Notes under the pieces: model-generated
The model's database searches: none
What the model was told of the DNA's origin: nothing
Seen by the model: only the letters and a program-made list of their open reading frames with translations
Source of the DNA: JBQTII01 sp052387905
GTDB lineage: Bacteria; Actinomycetota; Actinomycetes; Sporichthyales; Sporichthyaceae
Assembly (NCBI GenBank): GCA_052387905.1
Contig: JBQTIR010000010.1
Span: 62,001 to 126,000 of the forward strand
Direction of reading: 5' to 3'
Length of the DNA stretch: 64,000 nt
Program-made: the position numbers and the translations under genes
In this document: piece by piece, positions 60,000 through 64,000 of the stretch
Layout: each line of letters begins with the position of its first letter
Numbering within the stretch: the first letter of the stretch is position 1

Positions 60000-60893
60000 A
60001 TGAAGCTGACCTCGACCCAGCCTTGGTCCCGCGGTGCGCGCCTGCGCCGCGGCGCGGTCGCCACCGTTGCCGCGGCCGCACTGCTGGGCGCAGCCCTCGT
60101 CCCGGGCGGGAGTGCGTCAGCAGGCACCCCGGTCCCCGTCGACACCATCGCGGGAATCATTGCTGAACCCGCGCTCCGTGGCGCCAATGACTTCGGGTGC
60201 AAGCCGACCAAGGACAAGCCCCGCCCCGTGGTGCTGGTGCACGGTTTCGGTGCGACCGCCTCGGAGAACTGGTTCAGCTTCGCGCCGCACCTGGCAGCCC
60301 AGGGCGTCTGCGTGTTCGCCCGTACCTTCGGCCTCGATGACCGGTACCCCGGCCGCGGCGCGGTCGCCCCCATGCAGGAATCAGCCCTGGAATTACGGAC
60401 CTTCGTCGACGAGGTGCTCGCCGCCACCGGGGCCGCCAAGGTCGACATCGTCGGACACTCCCACGGCGCGCTGATGCCTCGTCACTACCTGAAGTTCTTG
60501 GGTGGTGCGTCCAAGGTCGCGCACTTCGTCGGTTGGGCCGGGCCCAACCACGGCACGTCGATCAGCGGGTTGGCCGATCTGCGGAAGTTCTTCCCCGGTT
60601 TCGATGCCCAGATGGCGCAGTACTGCGGATCGTGTGGTCAGTTCCTGACGGGCTCGGACTTCACCACCACGTTGAACTCCGGTGATGAGACCCCTGGCCC
60701 GACCCGCTACACCGTGCTGGTGACGCGCTATGACTACCTCGTCACTCCGATCCAGACGAGTTTCCTGGAGGGGGCGCGCAACATCGTGGTGCAGGACGTC
60801 GATCCGGCGAACCTCGCCGACCACGCCTCGATGGCGGTGAACCCGACGGTCTTCGCCCTCACCCTCGACGCGCTCGGTTACCCGGCTTCCTGA
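60000..60893 (+). CDS. Secreted lipase / alpha-beta hydrolase
   Basis: 297 residues from ATG 60000 with GAAGGGG upstream. A signal peptide covers residues ~1-41 (RLRRGAVATVAAAALLGAAL; the twin Arg may indicate Tat export). The mature enzyme has PVVLVHGFGATASENWF (oxyanion), GHSHGALMPRHYL with nucleophile Ser154, a WAGPNHGTSI segment typical of triacylglycerol lipases, and a late DHASMAV with the catalytic His. Cys residues at CGSC may form a disulphide. It shares a bidirectional hairpin with the convergent second lipase. Confidence 0.88.
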   Translation: MKLTSTQPWSRGARLRRGAVATVAAAALLGAALVPGGSASAGTPVPVDTIAGIIAEPALRGANDFGCKPTKDKPRPVVLVHGFGATASENWFSFAPHLAAQGVCVFARTFGLDDRYPGRGAVAPMQESALELRTFVDEVLAATGAAKVDIVGHSHGALMPRHYLKFLGGASKVAHFVGWAGPNHGTSISGLADLRKFFPGFDAQMAQYCGSCGQFLTGSDFTTTLNSGDETPGPTRYTVLVTRYDYLVTPIQTSFLEGARNIVVQDVDPANLADHASMAVNPTVFALTLDALGYPAS

Positions 60894-60907
60894 CGACCCG
60901 CCAGGTC

Positions 60908-60945
60908 GCTGAGCGGCTCGTCCCGGGGTGGGTGAGCCGCTCAGC
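60908..60945. terminator. Bidirectional 12-bp hairpin terminator
   Basis: GCTGAGCGGCTC (60908-60919) and GAGCCGCTCAGC (60934-60945) are exact inverted repeats with a 14-nt loop, sitting between the two convergent lipase genes; the right arm overlaps the last codons of the minus-strand gene. Confidence 0.75.
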
Positions 60946-62011
60946 GGGCGTACGCGGGCAGGGCCGGCTCGGCGGTCACCATCGGGCCGTTCGCGATCTG
61001 GTCCACGAGTGCGGCGCTCGCCGCGGTGAAGTCCATGAGGAACGTTTCCTGATCGACGCCCGGGTGGACCAGTTGGGTGCACACGCTTGCGTCGATGCGC
61101 GAGGCCTGCGCCGGGCCCGGGTTGGTGAGGGCGTCCAGGACCAGGGCGTAAGCGACCGGGTCGAACGTTCCGACCGCGAGGTGATCGGCAACGTGAAGTG
61201 GGCAGATCTCGCCGAGCGCGACGTTGGAGACCTTGCCGGGACCGGCGGGAAGCTCGGAGTTGGTGGACGGGACGATGATTTCGTCGGTCTGGGAGTAGAT
61301 CGTCGAGTAGGAGATGCCCGGGTAGGTCTGCTGGCCGCTGTTGAGCGCAGTCAGAAAATCCGATCCGGCGCGCTGCTGCCAGATCGCGGGGGCGCACTTA
61401 GGCAAGCAGACCGCGTCGGCAATCACAGTGCCCTGGTTGGACGGGGCGAGACCGACAAGGTCGGAGACCTTGCCGCGGGTGTCCGGCCAGTACTTCAGCG
61501 CCCAGCGCCCGATCATTCCGCCCTGGCTGAAGCCGACCACCGCGATGCGCCGCTGGTTCTCCTCCGCCATGAAGCGGATGGCGGCGACGACGTACTCGGC
61601 GTTCGACGCGATGTCCGCGAGTCCGCGTTCGGGTAGTCGGAGCTCACAGAAGGGACGCTCAGCCGCGGCGAACGCCTGGACGTAGTTCCACTGGAAGTTC
61701 TGGTTGGGCGTCAGTCCGGTGCCGGCGATCAGCAGGACCGGTGCCTGCGGGTCCAGAGTCAGGGTCCGGGTGCACACGAGGCGTTTGATCAGTTGTTTCC
61801 TGGTGATGGCCAGGGCCGGGCCGGTGGGCGGACTGTCAAAGGCCGGGGCGGCGACTGTGAGGCCGTCGCGGACGGTGGAGGCGTTCGTCTCGGCGCGGGC
61901 GTTGCCGCCGGGGAGTGCCACGGCGCTCGCGAGCAGCGCCAGCGCCGCCGCTGCGGCGACGCCGACCAGCCAGGGGCGTCGGGCAGGGACGGTGATCGCA
62001 GTCGCGGGCAT
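60941..62011 (-). CDS. Secreted lipase, CalB-like
   Basis: 356 residues with a signal peptide (about 1-40, WLVGVAAAAALALLASAVAL). The mature part resembles actinobacterial Candida-antarctica-lipase-B-like enzymes: VLLIAGTGLTPNQNFQWNY (about 92-110), SNAEYVVAAIRF, nucleophile motif VVGFSQGGMIGRW (Ser162) and ADHLAVGTFDPVAY near the end with the likely catalytic His. Two enzymes for lipid hydrolysis lie tail to tail here. No terminator other than the shared hairpin was seen. Confidence 0.85.
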   Translation of the reverse strand: MPATAITVPARRPWLVGVAAAAALALLASAVALPGGNARAETNASTVRDGLTVAAPAFDSPPTGPALAITRKQLIKRLVCTRTLTLDPQAPVLLIAGTGLTPNQNFQWNYVQAFAAAERPFCELRLPERGLADIASNAEYVVAAIRFMAEENQRRIAVVGFSQGGMIGRWALKYWPDTRGKVSDLVGLAPSNQGTVIADAVCLPKCAPAIWQQRAGSDFLTALNSGQQTYPGISYSTIYSQTDEIIVPSTNSELPAGPGKVSNVALGEICPLHVADHLAVGTFDPVAYALVLDALTNPGPAQASRIDASVCTQLVHPGVDQETFLMDFTAASAALVDQIANGPMVTAEPALPAYAR

Positions 62012-62180
62012 CCGTGACCTCCGGGTCTGGCGGGTGGCAGACCCCCAGCCTGCCGCGAATTCCGCCGTGATGCCGCGTTTATTGCGCCGTCATGGGACCG
62101 CGTTCCCCGTCGGCCACCTGATCCGGCACGCAATGCCCGGTATACGGGGAGTTGGCGGGCGCGCAGAGCGGCCGGGTGGG

Positions 62181-62209
62181 TTGATCGGGGAGCCGTTGGC
62201 GCGTACGGT
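62181..62209 (+). promoter_or_regulatory. paa operon promoter
   Basis: TTGATC (62181-62186) and TACGGT (62204-62209) are spaced 17 nt, giving an expected start near 62216 and a ~37-nt leader to the paaA ATG. The PaaR-like operator begins exactly at the predicted start. Confidence 0.55.
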
Positions 62210-62214
62210 AAACC

Positions 62215-62228
62215 ACCGAACGTTCGGT
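62215..62228. promoter_or_regulatory. PaaR-like operator
   Basis: ACCGAACGTTCGGT is a perfect 14-bp palindrome that fits the core ACCGnnCGnnCGGT of the binding site reported for the TetR-type phenylacetate repressor PaaR in Corynebacterium. The outer ACTn/nAGT flanks do not match. It overlaps the predicted transcription start of paaABC. Confidence 0.75.
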
Positions 62229-62252
62229 CGGGTTAGCGTGCCGGGAGTGCCC

Positions 62253-63263
62253 ATGAGTACCGAGACCGCGTCGGAATGGACCGCGGAGCACCAGGCGCGA
62301 TTCGACGCACTGCTGGCCGCTGACGAGCGGATCGAGCCGCGCGACGCCATGCCGGCCAAGTACCGTGCGACGCTCATCCGCCAGATCGCCCAGCACGCGC
62401 ACTCGGAGATCATCGGAATGCAGCCGGAGGGCGCCTGGCTGACCCGGGCACCGAGCCTGCGGCGCAAGGCGATCCTGATCGCCAAGGTGCAGGACGAGGC
62501 CGGGCACGGGATGTATCTCTACGGCGCCGCCGAGACCCTTGGCGTCGATCGCGCGGAGCTGCTGGACCGCCTGCACAACGGCACCCAGAAGTACTCCACG
62601 ATCTTCAACTACCCCACGCTCACCTGGGCCGATGTCGGCGTCATCGGTTGGCTCGTGGACGGTGCCGCGATCGTCAACCAGGTCCCGCTGTGCCGTTGCT
62701 CCTACGGCCCGTACGCGCGCGCGATGATCCGGATCTGTAAGGAGGAGTCCTTCCACCAGCGCCAGGGTTTCGAGATGCTCCTCGCCCTGCGCGATGGAAC
62801 CGACGCCCAGCGCGCGATGCTGCAGGACGCCGTCAACCGGTGGTGGTGGCCCTCGCTGATGATGTTCGGCCCACCGGACTCCGCGTCGGCGAACTCCGGT
62901 GACTCGATGGCATGGCGGATCAAGCGGCACTCCAACGACGAGTTGCGCCAGCGCTACGTCGACATGTCCGCCCCGCAGGCGCAGATCCTCGGCGTTCGGT
63001 TGCCCGACGATGACCTGGCGTGGAATCCCGGGCGCGGGCGCTACGACTTCGGTGCGATCGACTGGGACGAATTCGCCCGCGTCGTGCGCGGTGACGGGCC
63101 GTGCAACGCCGAACGTATTGCGCGCCGGCGAGCCGCCCACGACGACGGCGCCTGGGTCCGCGAGGCCGCCGCCGCCTACGCCGCCAAAAAATCGCGGACG
63201 TCCGAAGAAGCGGTCGCTATAGCCGCCGCTTCTTCGGACGTTGCGGGTGTGGGTTCCCCGTGA
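62253..63263 (+). CDS. paaA: 1,2-phenylacetyl-CoA epoxidase subunit PaaA
   Basis: 336 residues from ATG 62253. Diiron-site residues are visible as Glu52 (AHSEIIG), Glu82/His85 (QDEAGHGMYLYG), Asp136 in VDGAAIVNQVPL and Glu165/His168 (CKEESFHQRQ). PaaA is the catalytic subunit that epoxidises phenylacetyl-CoA with PaaB, PaaC and the reductase PaaE. The chain is longer than the ~309 residues of E. coli PaaA: the last ~23 residues (KKSRTSEEAVAIAAASSDVA...) are encoded by a CTATAG-core palindrome, a capture of repeat DNA into the 3' end. Stop overlaps paaB (GTGA). Confidence 0.94.
   Translation: MSTETASEWTAEHQARFDALLAADERIEPRDAMPAKYRATLIRQIAQHAHSEIIGMQPEGAWLTRAPSLRRKAILIAKVQDEAGHGMYLYGAAETLGVDRAELLDRLHNGTQKYSTIFNYPTLTWADVGVIGWLVDGAAIVNQVPLCRCSYGPYARAMIRICKEESFHQRQGFEMLLALRDGTDAQRAMLQDAVNRWWWPSLMMFGPPDSASANSGDSMAWRIKRHSNDELRQRYVDMSAPQAQILGVRLPDDDLAWNPGRGRYDFGAIDWDEFARVVRGDGPCNAERIARRRAAHDDGAWVREAAAAYAAKKSRTSEEAVAIAAASSDVAGVGSP
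63194..63245. repeat. CTATAG-core palindromic element, copy 3 (inside paaA)
   Basis: The core GCTATAGC (63216-63223) is flanked symmetrically by CGTCCGAAGAAGCGG (63199-63213) and CCGCTTCTTCGGACG (63226-63240), exact inverted repeats, with one more pair outside. The left edge GCGGACGTCCGA is shared with copy 1. The element lies within the last codons of paaA, just before paaB. Confidence 0.8.
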
Positions 63264-63547
63264 GCGTGCCGGGGTCGCCGCTGTGGGAGGTCTTCGTGCG
63301 GGCGCGCCGAGGACTGGGGCACGTGCACGTCGGGAGCCTGCACGCACCGGACGCCGAGATGGCGCTGCGCAACGCGCGCGACCTGTTCACCCGTCGGGAG
63401 GAGGGTGTCTCGATCTGGGTGGTCCCGGCGACCGCAATCACGGCCTCCAGCCCCGCCGAAAAGGACTCCTTCTTCGATCCTGCCGCGGACAAGATCTACC
63501 GGCACCCGACGTTCTACACGTTGCCGCCCGAGGTGGACCACCTGTGA
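63260..63547 (+). CDS. paaB: 1,2-phenylacetyl-CoA epoxidase subunit PaaB
   Basis: 95 residues from GTG 63260, overlapping the paaA stop. WEVFVRARRGLGHVHVGSLH then DAEMALRNARDLFTRREEGVSIWVVPATAI is the recognisable PaaB pattern; the length matches the family. PaaB bridges PaaAC units in the oligomer. The frame is open earlier but only inside paaA. Its stop overlaps the paaC GTG. Confidence 0.93.
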   Translation: MSVPGSPLWEVFVRARRGLGHVHVGSLHAPDAEMALRNARDLFTRREEGVSIWVVPATAITASSPAEKDSFFDPAADKIYRHPTFYTLPPEVDHL

Positions 63548-64000
63548 ATATGACGCAACGTCAGCTCGATCCGGTCGCGTCCTACGCGCTGGGTCTGGGC
63601 GATGACGCGTTGGTTCTGGGTCAGCGTCTGCTGGAGTGGATGACCCGCGCGCCCGAACTCGAGGAGGACGTGGCGCTGGCCAACATCGCCCTGGACTACG
63701 TCGGACAGGCACGAACGTTGCTGACGTACGCCGGCTCGTTCGACGGTCGCGACGAGGATGACCTGGCCTATCGCCGGCCGGCGCGCGAGTTCCGGTGCGT
63801 GCACCTCGTCGAGCGGCCGATCGGGGACTTCGCCGCGACCATCGCGCGTCAGCTGCTGTTCGCGGCCTACCAGTACGAGCTCTACAGCGCCCTGCTCGAC
63901 TCCACGGACCCGACCTTGTCCGGTGTCGCAGGCAAGGCGGCCAAGGAGGTCACCTACCACCGTGACCACGCGGTCGCGTGGACGCTGCGCCTCGGTGACG
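63544..64000 (+). CDS. paaC: 1,2-phenylacetyl-CoA epoxidase subunit PaaC (3' truncated)
   Basis: 152 residues visible from GTG 63544 (overlaps the paaB stop) to the window end, about 60 percent of a typical PaaC. SYALGLGDDALVLGQRLLEW, LEEDVALANIALDYVGQART and LFAAYQYELYSAL match the structural, catalytically inactive partner of PaaA in the four-helix-bundle heterodimer. An in-frame ATG at 63550 is an alternative start. Confidence 0.92.
   Translation, partial: MNMTQRQLDPVASYALGLGDDALVLGQRLLEWMTRAPELEEDVALANIALDYVGQARTLLTYAGSFDGRDEDDLAYRRPAREFRCVHLVERPIGDFAATIARQLLFAAYQYELYSALLDSTDPTLSGVAGKAAKEVTYHRDHAVAWTLRLGD

Overview
The window is a high-GC, strongly G/C-third-position chromosome segment of an actinobacterium. 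Supporting traits are two F420-type luciferase-like oxidoreductases, a PknB-style Ser/Thr kinase, an ECF sigma factor with a partner anti-sigma-like protein, ArsR-SRPBCC and TetR regulators, many GTG/TTG starts and ATGA/GTGA stop-start overlaps. I cannot name the species; the gene content (aerobic benzoyl-CoA and phenylacetyl-CoA pathways, F420 enzymes, tungsten/molybdenum enzymes) suits a soil or water Frankiales/Sporichthya-like or Mycobacteriales-like catabolic organism.

Layout. 1-6155 (+): a tightly coupled catabolic operon with a PEP-utilising enzyme C-terminus (cut by the window edge), an SDR, two DUF7064-like proteins and two LLM oxidoreductases. 6251-7780 (+): an AT-richer two-gene unit, an HTH protein plus a nucleotidyltransferase-fold protein, that looks like a toxin-antitoxin cassette. 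8015-17377: mixed housekeeping and secreted genes, including an ECF sigma/anti-sigma-like pair and an ArsR/SRPBCC pair with a perfect palindromic operator over the start codon. 17347-21474 (-): acyl-CoA synthetase, alpha/beta hydrolase and PucR-type regulator.

21619-33982 (-): a molybdenum/tungsten operon. Reading order is MobA-MoaD fusion, aldehyde:ferredoxin oxidoreductase, formate dehydrogenase alpha and beta, MoeA, lipoprotein, Ser/Thr kinase, then a second MoeA carrying a periplasmic-binding-protein-like domain. 34020-42340 (-): a six-gene operon with four phosphotransferase-fold proteins (three lacking the catalytic Asp), an ABC exporter and a GH57-type glycoside hydrolase/transglycosylase. 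It has one promoter about 160 nt upstream and is the best candidate for an undescribed system.

42910-64000: prepilin peptidase, then aromatic degradation. This includes an acyl-CoA dehydrogenase, a beta-ketoadipyl-CoA-type thiolase, a 3-hydroxyacyl-CoA dehydrogenase, a PaaX-like regulator and an aldehyde dehydrogenase, facing the box operon (boxC, boxB, benzoate-CoA ligase, 7Fe ferredoxin, amidohydrolase, gamma-carbonic-anhydrase-like protein, DUF6158). KtrB/KtrA potassium transport, TetR, two secreted lipases and the start of the paaABC operon follow. The paa operon has a PaaR-type operator at its probable transcription start.

How it fits together. Benzoate is activated by the CoA ligase, epoxidised by BoxB and opened by BoxC, which releases formate. 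The formate dehydrogenase could recover that formate as NADH, the aldehyde dehydrogenase could oxidise the semialdehyde, and the thiolase and hydroxyacyl-CoA dehydrogenase could finish beta-oxidation. The aldehyde:ferredoxin oxidoreductase may link aromatic aldehydes to benzoate. No BoxA reductase is present; a stand-alone ferredoxin sits where BoxA would be expected.

Non-coding structure. Three copies of a dyad-symmetric element with a CTATAG core and changing but self-complementary arms lie at junctions inside operons (26416, 53130, 63194); one has become the 3' end of paaA. A separate 71-bp symmetric palindrome lies between the aldehyde dehydrogenase and paaX genes. No tRNA, rRNA, CRISPR array or insertion sequence was recognised.
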